From: Acanthopleuribacter pedis
GTDB taxonomy: Bacteria > Acidobacteriota > Holophagae > Acanthopleuribacterales > Acanthopleuribacteraceae
Reading direction: 5' to 3'
Length of the DNA: 64,000 bases
NCBI RefSeq assembly: GCF_017377855.1
Contig: NZ_JAFREP010000006.1
Location: 1-64,000 of the forward strand
Below are positions 17,801 to 40,700 of the stretch, piece after piece (position 1 is the stretch's first letter; the number at the start of each line of letters is the position of its first letter). Position numbers and translations under genes: made by a program. The notes under the pieces were generated by a model. That model saw only the letters and a program-made list of their open reading frames with translations, searched no databases and had not been told where the DNA came from.

Positions 17801-18536
17801 GCAGGGCGGCGCAGGCTTGGTAAAGCGCGGTCAAAGAGGAAGAACAAGCAGTGTCGGTGACCAGCGCCGGGCCGTGCAGGTTAAAGCGGTCGGCGACCCA
17901 GGCGGCCATGAAATTCTGGCTGCGGCCGAGCAATGAGGCGCGGTTGATCGGCACGTTTTGCGGACCCTCGGCTTCGCGCAGGGAACGGAAATAATCGCGG
18001 CCGTAGTCGTTCATGCGCCCGCCGATGAAAATACCGGTGTCGCGGCGGGTGTCGCAATCGGCGCCGTAGCCGGCGTGGTCCAAGGTTTCGCGGGCGACTT
18101 CCATCATCAGCCGTTGCTGTGGGTCCAAAACCGCCGCTTCCTCTTCGGTCAGGCCGAACATGGCCGCGTCGAAATCGTAAATCTCATTCAGGAACGCACC
18201 CCAGCGTGCATAACCCAATCCCGGCGCGCTGTTGTTTTCACTGAAATAGGTGGATTCGGGCCAGCGGCTTTCCGGTACCTTGGTCACCGCTTGGTGCCCG
18301 TTGTTCAGGTTTTCCCAAAACGCGCGGGCGTTGGGCGCGTCGGGCAGACGACAGGCCAAACCAACCACGGCGATGGGTTCTTCAAAAACGGCGCCGGGTG
18401 TCGCTGAAGCGGGGGCGGGTTCCGCTTTGGCGCCGGATGCTTGGGCTGCTTTTGTCGCCGCCAAGAGGACCACGGCGGCACGCTCTGACAACTCGTTTTG
18501 CTGAAAGAGTTCTAATATTTTGCGATGCATACTCAT
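11853..18536 (-). CDS. PKS protein C: KS-(decayed AT)-DH-ACP-KS-AT
   Basis: A 2227-residue modular PKS. Residues 1-32 look like an N-terminal docking helix pair. KS1 (about 60-490) has Cys231 in DTACSSS plus EAHGTGT and GHLHSA. Residues about 580-760 are a vestigial acyltransferase: the frame of an AT is recognisable (TANAREDMVLFCLGLACLRLLRGWGLQPK) but GQGSQ and GHSxG are gone. Next comes a DH-like domain with His874 in FRDHLVLGSSMLPG, although the second motif reads LDSTTI and lacks the usual Gln/His. An ACP follows (Ser1188 in LGMDSTML) with no KR in this module. KS2 (from about 1309) has Cys1475 in NTLCSSS. The intact AT (from about 1815) has Ser1905 in GHSVGEY and HAFHS, pointing to malonyl-CoA. 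The end, LRHPLFDSWD, breaks off inside a DH; protein D supplies the rest of the module. Confidence 0.93.
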   Translation of the reverse strand: MSMHRKILELFQQNELSERAAVVLLAATKAAQASGAKAEPAPASATPGAVFEEPIAVVGLACRLPDAPNARAFWENLNNGHQAVTKVPESRWPESTYFSENNSAPGLGYARWGAFLNEIYDFDAAMFGLTEEEAAVLDPQQRLMMEVARETLDHAGYGADCDTRRDTGIFIGGRMNDYGRDYFRSLREAEGPQNVPINRASLLGRSQNFMAAWVADRFNLHGPALVTDTACSSSLTALYQACAALRLGECEMALAGGVDLLIDPLTYVMLSKTRALSPDGRCWTFDRRANGYVPGEGAGAALLKPLSAAQRDGDTIYATIRAAAVNNDGHTMGITTPDMDAQIALLDRIYGENGIDPESVGLIEAHGTGTTIGDPIEVKALSEVFRRRTKRSGYCAIGSVKTNIGHLHSASGIAGFLKTVMSLRNKTLVPTLNCEDPNPRFAFHESPFYPNLQRRPWSQSNQPRRAGISSFGFGGTNVHLCLEEAPADNRPAVNSLPSALLTLSAPNRAGLIDLVNQWITLLEDPTSAAIHDLAATSQAGRKHEQHRLALVVPNRQQAISDLRGFLQGAAPHRADSGALYSGEAGRPKVAFVVDPRVFKNKRETLRQTFAAVPELTGHLQTVCRHLPPLQGEAIEAALCKDGPITANAREDMVLFCLGLACLRLLRGWGLQPKLPKNDLFHQKLAAAAKPRADVAAVFKEIVRQPLHLEEAPLDSIEADSTLYLGPVPVPHRMHTQILPLLVKQGAPLVGLHKLLGALYVSGAAIDWSKVVQPGFRRVPIPSIGYQRKTLKVPEPLHAGPALAPPAEPVVEAPAPVKPEPVVAAPPVVEADTTKASSTTNAEDHPMLTKVTMDEQRRITFECAYSMADVYFRDHLVLGSSMLPGMAWLEIVRAAVESATQLRVTGFGDVTFLQPLRIDPGETKRVTGIVDPNSHFEVHEVVSEGAAEKVLLRGRISFDSLPTVPNQPVADWAQRCTERTYGDEVYRVLRELGYTHGPFFQNIHWMSSLNDYETFAELKRAERTPAMARELKLDPGMLDSTTIAAFGSGNGSVVRSGGQPFIPIFLGSVRVYEAIPAAAYAQSKIHVWNGEMSRCTQTILDHEGRVCVVIEDIVSKKVPLTAFAGPATETVAYEDAAAANPEPEVAVVEAAPPRRDPQEVLLTWLSGLMEIELDEDGAETEFLSLGMDSTMLVTLTQKVEKEADIKLYPTVFFEYQTPLEFTDYMQEDFPEACQALIQAQATREAASRPKSPAPQPSKPVAGVAPKAPVVQTPVVAETPAPAPVKGEATPITVTTAEPARSVESGEPQGAFEVAVIGMAGRYPQSDDLDAFWELLRNGVDAVGEIPAERWDWRTIFDPEPGKSDKSYSRWGAFLKNIDRFDPLFFGISPREAASYDPQARIFFQVAWETLENAGYAARTNSDTGLWVGYSHDHYYEQRIRGRNNGSRGISLETSIANQFSFFMNWRGPSLTVNTLCSSSLVAIHLAINALEKGECSQALVGGVHAALSPEYYITMSNQRALSPTGRCRTFDAKADGYVPGEGVGAVLLKPLKQALADGDRIHGVIKGSAVNHGGRANRLTAPNPEAQSEVVTTAMQRAGIQPADVTFIETHGTGTSLGDPIEVKGLGRVYGKDSQGVLLGSLKSQIGHLESAAGIAGLHKVLLSMKHRTLPAGLHVEELNPALQLDGFEVNRTLRSLPAGKLRAGLSSFGMLGVNAHLIVEEAPRPARVEAAPRPSHVLTLSARDSDTLDTLAARYAERAREVGLADLCYSANTGLRAFDHRLAVVAEDRESLSHALNQTGKKVLRGKAKSARKLKTAMLFTGQGAQYRGMARELYQSDHGFRADIDRCAQILKQRDLDLLDLLFGDAADINQTANAQPALFAVSWSLARLWSHWGVQPKALLGHSVGEYAAACFAGVFDLESGLNLIAERGRLMQSLPTGVGAMLAVAAAESDIAPYLAKEPTLAVAARNAPRATVISGDKEALTRLSEQLSEQGMRITPLRVSHAFHSPLMDPILDAFEQYAAGMTYNAPQIPLIANLTGDFHQGAPTARYWRDHLRGAVCFNDGVQRLAEYDLLLEVGPQPTLARLAKAAGYKGVAVASLQRNSPDWNILNEALAQCFTLGVPIDFHAVEEQRTRVDLPSYPFQQERHWIDSVPDEEPAAPMDAATSTTGRAGTRFVPENPAATAVAVPSAVQPATQPQPDGTSPTPKVSSKNSRLRHPLFDSWD

Positions 18537-18630
18537 TGGGGACTCCCACGAAAAATCATTTGGACTCGGTTGCGGTGCGCCGTGGCGCGGGGTTCATCGA
18601 CATAAGAAGGACGGTGTTTGGTGGAGCGCC

Positions 18631-18653
18631 GCCCCCGGCGCGAGACCGGGGGC
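18631..18653. terminator. GC hairpin between genes B and C
   Basis: GCCCCCGG (18631-18638) and CCGGGGGC (18646-18653) form a perfect 8-base stem with a 7-base loop, 29 bases past the stop of gene B. There is no T-run, so partial termination or mRNA processing inside the operon is more likely than a full stop. Confidence 0.5.
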
Positions 18654-18681
18654 TCAATTTACCGGAGGTAGATGAAGAAAT

Positions 18682-31650
<12,969 letters not shown>

Positions 31651-31680
31651 GTCGGCGGCTCCTCAAGAATAGGATTGGGC

Positions 31681-31792
31681 GGTCGCTTTAAGCGCGACCT
31701 GGTGGCCGCGGGGAACAGCGGCCGGAGGCATACAAATACGAGCTGAGCTGATAGCAGTAGGAAGTCATGTCCCCGGCCGATAACCGGCCGGG
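31681..31792. promoter_or_regulatory. array of three hairpins between genes A and B
   Basis: Three perfect stems follow one another: GGTCGC/GCGACC (31681-31699), GGCCGC/GCGGCC (31704-31723) and CCCGGCCG/CGGCCGGG (31772-31792, 8 base pairs, 5-base loop). The last begins eight bases beyond the stop of gene A. None has a T-run. They fill the 149-base gap and may set the ratio of the two giant proteins. Confidence 0.55.
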
Positions 31793-31799
31793 AAGATCA

Positions 31800-34700
31800 T
31801 TACGAGTCGGAACCGCCGAGCTGGATCACAACGCGGCGATCAATCAACGGGTGGAGTGGATGGGCGTTGGCTTTATCGGCCTGGACGACTGGGTTTTGGT
31901 GGGTGGGTTTGGGATCGGGGGCGCGGTAGGTGCGCCGTTCAAACGCATAGGTGGGCAGGGGCACGCGACGGTGGTTGCTGTCGCGGTTGAAGGCTTCCCA
32001 ATCGATGGGCGTGCCCGCGGTGTAGAGTTTGCTGAGCGCGCGCATGACGACCGGACCGTTGTCGCGACCGCGTTCCATGGTGGGAATCCACATCGCCGAT
32101 TCCATGTTGCGGATGTGGCGACCGAGGCTGCTCAGGGTGGGGTGTGGGCCGACTTCCAGGAAGTGGGTGATGCCCATTTGGTGCAGGGTTTCGATCCCGG
32201 AAGCAAAGGCCACGGTGCCGCGCAGGTGGTCGCGCCAGTAAGCGGCGTCGGGGACGGCGGTTTTGGCTTTGCCGGTCAGGTTCGAGATCAGCGGGATGCG
32301 GGGTTTGCGGTAGGTGGTTTTGGCGGCCAGCGCCTCGAAGTTGTCGAGGATGGGATCCAGCATGGGTGAGTGGAAGGCGTGGGAAACGCGCAGGCGCATC
32401 ACCTGAATCTCGCCCTTGAGCTCACCGAGCAGTGCTTCCAGTTGTTGGCGCTCACCGGAGATCACCGTGTTGGCCGGACCGTTTTCGGCGGCTACCGCGA
32501 GTTGGGGGTAGGTGTCGAGCAAGGGTTGGACCTGATCGCGCGGGGCCAGAATCGCCGCCATCGTGCCGACACCCAGGGGTTCGGCGCCCATCAGGCGACC
32601 GCGTTCGGCAACCAGGCGCAGACCTTCTTCCATGCCGAAGACACCGGCGACGCAGGCTGCGACGTACTCGCCGACGCTGTGGCCGAGGACCGCGCTGGGT
32701 TTGACGCCCCAGTCCAGCCACATACAGGCGGCGGCGTATTCGACCGCGAACAAGGCGGGTTGTGCGTACACCGTGTTGTGGATGTCCTCGCTGTGCTGGG
32801 GATCGTAGAGCAGGTCGAGCAGGGGGATGGGCAGGATGTCCTTGAGCACGTCGGCGCAGTCATCGAGGGTGGCGCGGAAGACCGGCTGGGTTTCGTAGAG
32901 GTCACGGCCCATGTTGGGGTACTGCGAGCCTTGACCGGTAAAGAGCATCGCCGTTTTGGGAGCGCGTGACCCTTTGCCGAAGATGACCCCGGCGGGTAAG
33001 CGCCGCGGCTTGCCCTGCGGTTCCAGACGGGCCAGCTTCTCGAGGATTTCCTCCGTGTTGCTTCCCACCACCGCCAGGCGATGGTTAAAGTGGGTGCGAC
33101 CGGTGTTGGCCGAGTAGCAGAGGTCGCCGACCGAAGCGTCGCGGGCCGCGCCTTTGAGGTGGGCGAAGCGACTGATCATGGCTTCCAGGGCGCCGCGGCC
33201 GCGGGCCGACAGGGTTAAGACATGCTCGGAGCGACCACTTGGCTCGTTTGGCTCGGCGACGGCCGGTGCCTCTTCGAGAATCACGTGGCCGTTGACCCCA
33301 CCCATGCCGAAGCTGCTGACACCGGCGCGGCGTACGCCTTGTACCGGTTGCCAGTTCTTCAGCTTGGTGTTGACGTAGAAGGGCGAGTTGGCGAAGTCAA
33401 TTTCGGGGTTTTCTTCCTTCACGTGCAGGCTGGCGGGGATTTGTTTCTCGCGCAGGCAGAGCAGGACTTTGAGCAAGCCGGCGATGCCGGCGGCGGGTTC
33501 GAGGTGGCCGATGTTGGTTTTCAAAGAGCCGATCCCGCAGAACCCGGTTTGGTCGGTATCGTCCTCAAACACCTGGCTAAGCGCGCCGACTTCGATGGGG
33601 TCGCCCAGCGAGGTGCCGGTACCGTGGGCCTCGATGTAGCTGAGGTCGTTGGCTTTGAGGCCGGCGTCGTTCAGCGCGGTGCGAACCAATTCGGCTTGGG
33701 CGTTGCGGCTGGGAACGGTCAGGCCGCTGCTCTGGCCGCCGTGGTTGACCGCCGTGCCGCGAATCACACCGTGAATGTGGTCGCCGTCGGCCAAGGCTTT
33801 GTCCAAGCGCTTGAGCAGGATCAAACCTACCCCTTCGCCGGGGACGAAGCCGTCGGCGCCTTTGTCGAAGGTGCGGCAGCGGCCGGTGGGCGAGAAGGCG
33901 CGCAGGCGGCAGGCCATTTGGTAGTAGCGCGGCGAGAGGTCGGCGTGGACCCCGCCCGCGAGGGCGTACTCGCTTTCACCGCGGCGCAAGCTCTCGACCG
34001 CCAGGTTGACCGCGACCAAGGAGGAACTGCACAGGGTGTCGACCGTCATGCAGGGACCGCGCAGGTCGAGGAAGTAACTCAGGCGGTTGGTCAAGATGGC
34101 GTTGAGGTTGCCCAGTCCGGCGAAGGTCGGCATGACGTCGCCTACCTTTTGGTCGCGGTAGTGGGTGTAGCTGGCGCCGACGAAGACTCCGGTTTTGCTG
34201 CCGCGCAGGTGGCCGCCCGCGTAACCCGCGTCCTCGATGGTTTCCCAGGCGGTTTCCATCAAGATGCGCTGTTGGGGGTCGATCCATTCGGCTTCCATCG
34301 GGGAGATGCGGAAGAACAGCGGATCGAAGTCGTAGAGTTTCTCGAGGAAACCGCCCCAGCGGGAGTAGGTCGTGCCGGTGGTTTCGGGATCCTCGTCAAA
34401 AAAGCGTTTGATGTCCCAGCGATCCTCCGGCACCTCACCGACCACGTCGCGACCGTTTTTCAAGACGTCCCAGAGCTCGTCGAGGTTGGCCGCGCCGGGC
34501 ATGCGACCGGCCATGCCGATGACGGCGATGGGCGCGGGGTTTGGCGCCTCGGCGGGGTGGGTGTCCGCCACCGCGGTCGCTTTGACCGCTTTGACCGCCG
34601 CGGGTTTGGCCGACGCTGGTTTGGGTGCGGCGACGGTGGCCTGGCTAGGCGCGGGTTGGACGGGTTTGACCGCGAGGCGGGGTGTCGGTTGGGGTGTTGG

Positions 34701-37700
34701 TTGAGCCGCCGGTTTCGCCACCGGTTGCGGTGCCGCCGCGGCCTGCGTGGCCTGGGCCTCGCCGCCCGGGGCTTGGAACTGGTAGCGATTTACCAGCGCC
34801 TCGGCAAGCTGTTCCACGTTGGCGTAATCGAAGAACAAGGTGCGCGGCAGCTTTTTGGCGGTGTGATCTTCCAGGTCTTTGACCAGGTTGATCGACAGCA
34901 TCGAATCCAACCCCATTTCGAGGAAGGGAATGTCGTGTTGCACCTCGTCCGCCGCGCACTCCAAGGTGTCGGCCAGCTTGGTCACCACCAATTCCAGTGC
35001 TGCCTCGTGCAGGTCCTCGGTGTTCACCGCGGCCGCGCTTGCCGCGGCCGTCGCGGCGGGTTGGCTTTGCGGTGTGCTTTGTGCGGCGGGAGCCGGGGTC
35101 AGTGCGATGCGGGGTTTGGGAGCCGCCGTCGCTTTGGGTGTCGCCGGTTTGGCGGCTTGTGCCGGGCGGTCTTCATTAAAGAACGTTTTGGCGGGGACCG
35201 TGGCCAGCGTGGCTTCCGATAAGCCCATCGCCCGTTTCATCAGCGACAGACCTTCCAGCGTGGTGTGGGTGCAGTAACCGCGCGCCTCGGCGGTTTCAAC
35301 AAAGTCCGTGCCCATGCCGACCTCGCGCCACAAACCCCAAGAGATACTAATGGTGCGGTTGCCGGCCGCGTCGCGTTGCTCGGCGAAGCGGTCCATGAAG
35401 CGGTTGGCGGCGGCGTAGGCGCCTTGGCCGGGGTTGCCGAACAGGCCGGAAACCGAGGAGAACAAGACCATGAGTTCGGGTTTGTCGCGGGCGGTGAGTT
35501 TGTCGAGGATCAGGGTGCCCTGAACCTTGGGACGAAGCACCGCGTCAAAATCCTCGCGGTCGCTATTGATCAGCAACTTGTCGCGCAAGATACCGGCGGC
35601 GTGGAAGATGCCGTGGACGCGGCCCAGGCGCAGGTGCACCTGGTGGAGTGCCCGTTCCATCTGCTCCTCGTCGGCCACATCGGCGCGGATGATTTCCAGC
35701 GCAACGCCGGTTTGGCGGATCTGCTTCAGCAGTTCGGGGTCGGAGACGCGGCCGGAGCGGGTGATCAGCGCCAACTGGGTGTTGTACTCGCGGGCCAGCC
35801 ACAGCGCCGTGGCCAGACCGATGCCGCCCAGGCCGCCGGTGATCAGGTACACCCCGCCGCGGCGAATGGCCGGTGCGTCTTTGACCGCGGTCCACTGGGG
35901 ATCCAGGTCGGGGACCAGCGCTTTGAGCGAGGCTTCCGGCAAGAGGATTTCGGGGTTGGGGTCGACCAGTGATTCGAGGATGTACCACATGCGCTCGTCG
36001 TTGATGGTTTTGGGGAAGCGGCCCAGATCGACCGTACCGCAGTTGAGGCGTGGGAACTCGCGGCGGATGACCTGGGTCAAGCCGGTCAGGGCGGCGTTGG
36101 CCGGTGCGAACTGGGAGGATGCCGCGGTGGCGCCGCAGGTGATCACCCGCAGGATCAGGTCTTCTTCGCCCTCGGGCGTCTTGGCGTTGTGCCAGGCGCG
36201 GGCCAAGTGAGAGAGGGCGTGAACTCCATTGACCAGCGCCGCGTCGTTGTCGCCCGCGTTGGTCAGTGACCAGCAGTGAAGCAGGCCCACCGTGCGCGGT
36301 GACATGCGGTCGGCGAGGTGGCGCAGCGAGACGTAGTCCTCGCCTTTCTCCGGGTTCACCGCCACACGGTCCGGCGCCAAAATTTGGAAGTGGTCACCGC
36401 GAACGATTTGCGTGACCATCGAACCGCGTTGCTCCAGACCGGCGCGCAGGCTGTCGATGACCGCATTGTCGTCGCCGAAAATCAGCCAGTGTCCTTGGGG
36501 CAAGGGCTGCTCGCTGAGGGTGGCGGGGCGCCAAATCCGCCGTGCCAGCACCGCGCGGTTCTCTTGGCTGACGCGTTTCCAGCTCATGTCGCGGAAGTGG
36601 GCCAGCAGTTGGTCGTTCTCACCCAGGAAGGTCAGGTTACCGCGCAGGAGCGGCGAGCCTGGCTCGGTGGTGGTCAGTTCCGCGATCACTTTGAAGCGGC
36701 GCGGCAAGGCTTGGTGCAGCTGCAGTTCTTCCACCAAGAAAGGCAGGTACAGCGCTTGCGCGCGGGTTGCCAGTGGGGCCAACGCACATTGGAAAGCCGC
36801 GTCGAGCAAGGCCGGGTGCAGCAGGTGGTCGTCGATTTGGACCGATTCTTCCAGGGCCACCTCGCCAAAGACCAGGTTGTCGTAGACCTGAACCGAGCGC
36901 AGGCAGCGGTAAAGCGGGCCGTACATCAAACCGGCGTGTTCGAATTGGCTGTACAGTTCGTCGATGTCGATCTCGTGGGCCATGGCGCGGTGCGGTTTGG
37001 CGGGCACGGCGTCGACCTGCAGGTCGCCGGCGCCGCTCATCGCGCTGAAGAAGCGTGTGGCACCGGCGCTTTCATTAATGTTGATTGCCAGTTGCTCGCC
37101 GCTGCCGGGTTGCAGGTTCAGCATCACGCCGCCGTCTTGCTTTTCCCGTTCAAAAATCGGCGCCATGAAACTGATGTCGGTGAGGTGCATGGGTTTTTGA
37201 ATCCGGTTCAGCGCGAAGCAGGCCAAATCCAGCATGGCCGCTCCCGGGAGTACGGCTTTGTCGTTGACGATGTGTTGGTCGAGGACCCAGTTGCCGTCCC
37301 GTTGCAGGAAGGGTTCGAACAGTGCTTGGCCCAGCGAGGCTTGTTCGCGGAAGATCAGCGGGTGCGGGGAGCCGGCGTTGCGGCGCATCGCCGGGCGTGG
37401 CACCCGGCAAGTGCGCGCCACGAAGGGGTAGGTTGGCAGCGGGAGGCGGCGTGGACGGCGACGGCCGTCGACCGCTTGCCAATCCACGGCAAAGCCGAGC
37501 GCAAAGAGTTCGGCCAGCGCGGTGAACAGCAGGCGTTGTTTGGGTGGGTTGGCGTCGCCGCAAGGGTATTCGGCGACGGCGGGACACCAGCGCACCAGCT
37601 TCTCCCAATCGGCGCGGGCCAGTTCGGCACAGATGCGGGTGACGCGACTTTCCTTTTCTTCTTCAAGGATTTCGGTCGAGCGGAAAATGCCCAGGCGGCG

Positions 37701-40700
37701 CAGCTTTTGGTCGCAGCTCACCAACTCGGCAAGGTGCAGCTTGTCGGAAAGTTGGTCGATGCTGTTCACTACCAGCGCGACGCGGTGCTCGAACAGCTCG
37801 CGGCCGATGTTGGCGGTGTAACAAAGATCGGCGAGGTGGCACAGGTTGTTTTGGTCAAGCGCGTGGTTCCAGGCGCGCAGCATGTCGCGCAGGGGTTCCA
37901 CTTCTTTGGCCGACAACGTCAATACGTGGTATTCGCTCGCGGTTTTTTCGGGGGGTAAGGCGTCCGGTGCTTCCTCAATGATGAGGTGGGCGTTGGTGCC
38001 GCCGAAACCGAAGGAAGAAACACCGGCGCGGCGCGGATGCGCTTTTTTGCGCCACATGCGGGCGCGGTCGTTGATGTAGAAGGGGGTTTCCTCGAAGGAG
38101 ATGTGGCGGTTGGGGTTGCGCACGTGCAAGGTGGGAGGGATTTCGCCGTTGGTTAAGGCCAGGGCCACCTTGATAATGCCCGCGACCCCGGCCGCCGGCT
38201 CCAGGTGACCGATGTTGGATTTCACCGAACCGATGGCCGTGGAACCCCAGCTCGATTCGCGACGGAACACCTCGGCGAGGGCGCGGATTTCAATGGGGTC
38301 ACCCAATGAGGTGCCCGTGCCGTGGGCTTCGATGTAATCGATGGTGTCGGGGGTAACGCCCGCGCGGTTGTAGGCTTTGCGGATGACGTTTTGTTGGGCG
38401 AGCGGGGAGGGGGCGGTCAGGCCGACCTTTTGGTGGCCGTCGTGGTTAACCGCCGTGCCTTTGATGACGCACCAAATGGTGTCGCCGTCTTCAATGGCGC
38501 GCTCCAGCGGCTTGATCACCAGGGCGCCGGCGCCTTCGCCGCGTACATAACCGTCGGCCTCGTCGTCGAAGGTTTGGCAGCGACCTTGGGGTGAGAGCAT
38601 GCCGCCTTGGCTGAAGCGGATGGTGTTGTCCGGCTCGAGGATCAGGTTGACACCGCCCACCAGCGCGGTGGAGATCAAACCCTCGCGCAAGGCGTTGCAG
38701 GCCAGATCAACCGCGACCAACGAGGAAGAGCAAGCCGTGTCGACCACCATGCTGGGCCCCTGCCAGTTGAACAGGTAGGAGATGCGGTTGGCGACCAGGG
38801 ACAAGGCGTTGCCGGTGCCGGTGTGGGCGTCCCAGAAGGCGTCGGTGCCGCGCAGGTAGTTGGGGTACTCGTTGGCGATCAGCCCCATGTAAACGCCGGT
38901 GCTGCTGTTGGTGAAATCGGAGGGACGGTAGCCCGCGTGTTCCACCGCGTGCCACGCCACCTCGAGGATCAGGCGTTGCATCGGATCCATGCGGCGCGCT
39001 TCTACCGCGCTGATCCCGAAAAATTTGTAGTCGAAGTGGTCGACGCCGTTAACCAGGCCTTGCCATTTGCTGACCGTGCCTGCTTTGCGGCGGCCGTTGG
39101 GGTCGTAGAAGCGGCGCCAGTCCCAGCGTTGCGAGGGCACCTCGGTGACCGAGTCGATGCCGACGCGCAGGTTTTGCCAAAACTGCTCGATGTCGTTGGC
39201 GCCGGGGAAGCGGCAGGCCATGCCGACGACGGCGAACCCTTCACTTTTGGTGATCCGTTCACTGTTTGTTGCCGGGGCCGTGGCTCTGATTGTGATCGGC
39301 TTGGCGACGGCTTTGTTGGGTGCGGGCGCCGGCGTTGTTTTTACGACCGCTACCGGCTTGGGTTTGCTCACCGCTTTCGGGCGGGGTTGGGCCGGTTGGG
39401 TTTTGGCGGCCTTGGGTTTGGTCACCGCGGTTTGTTGCAAACGGGTGCCATAATTCTGGTTGAGCCATTGTGCCATGGTGCGCACGGTGGGGTAGGCGAA
39501 AATCAGCGTGGTGTCCACTTTGTCGCCGGTCAGTTCCGCCAACTTTTCGTTGAGCAGGCCCACCAGAAGCGAGGTACCGCCCAATTCGAAGAAGTTGTCG
39601 TCGACACCGACGCTGTCGGTTTTCAGCACCGTGCCCCAAATTTTGGCAAGCTGTTGCTCCACCGCGCTGGAGGCGGCTTTGAAGGAACCGTCGAGCAACA
39701 GGTTCTCGCGGGTCGGCGCGGGCAGGCTCTTGCGGTCGACTTTGCCGTTGGGCGTCAACGGCATGGCCGTTACCAGCACAAATTGCTCGGGGTGCATGTA
39801 ACGGGGCAGGTTGTTTTCCAGGTGGGTGCGTGCGGCGTTCAGGCTGATTTGGTCGCGTTCGGCGATCAGGTAACCGACCAGATGCGCTTCCCCTCCGTCC
39901 TCGCCGCGGCGGGCCGTCACAATGGCTTTTTCAATCGCGGGATGGGTGTCGAGAATCGCTTCGATCTCTTCCAACTCGATGCGGAACCCGCGAATTTTGA
40001 CCTGGAAGTCCGCGCGGCCGTGGAACTCAATCACGCCGTCCTCGGTGAAGGAAGCCAGATCGCCGGTCCAGTACATGCGGGCGCCGGGCTGGTCCGAGAA
40101 GGGGTCGCTGAGGAAGCGTTCCGCCGTCAGGTCGGGGCGGTTGCGGTAGCCGAGGCTCAGGCCTTCGCCGCCGATGTAGAGGTTGCCTTGGGTGCCGGCG
40201 GGTACCGCTTGGAACTGATCGTCCAGAATGTAGATCTGGGTGTTGGCGATGGGTTTGCCAATGGGAATCGCGTTCTCGGCGCTGGTCACGTGACAGCAGG
40301 TCGACCAAATTGTGGTTTCGGTCGGGCCGTAAAGGTTGAAGAAAGGGCCGACATGGTCGAGCAGGCGGCTTGCCAAATCGCGGCTGATCGCTTCGCCACC
40401 ACTCAGCACCTTAAACCCGGCTTGGGGTGGGCGACCGGCGCGGAACAACATTTCCCAGGTGGCCGGGGTAGCCTGCATCATCGTCGCAGTGCTGCTTTGG
40501 ATCAGGTCGGCCAAGGCGCGACCGTCGGCGGCCGTGGCGCGATCCGCGATGATTACGGTGGCGCCAAACAGGATGGGCAGGAACAGTTCCAACACCGAGA
40601 TGTCGAAGGAGATCGAGGTCACCGCGAGCAGGCGATCCGCCGGGTTGATGCCTGGTTGGCGTTGCATCGTGTACAGGAAGTTGACCACGCTTTGGTGACC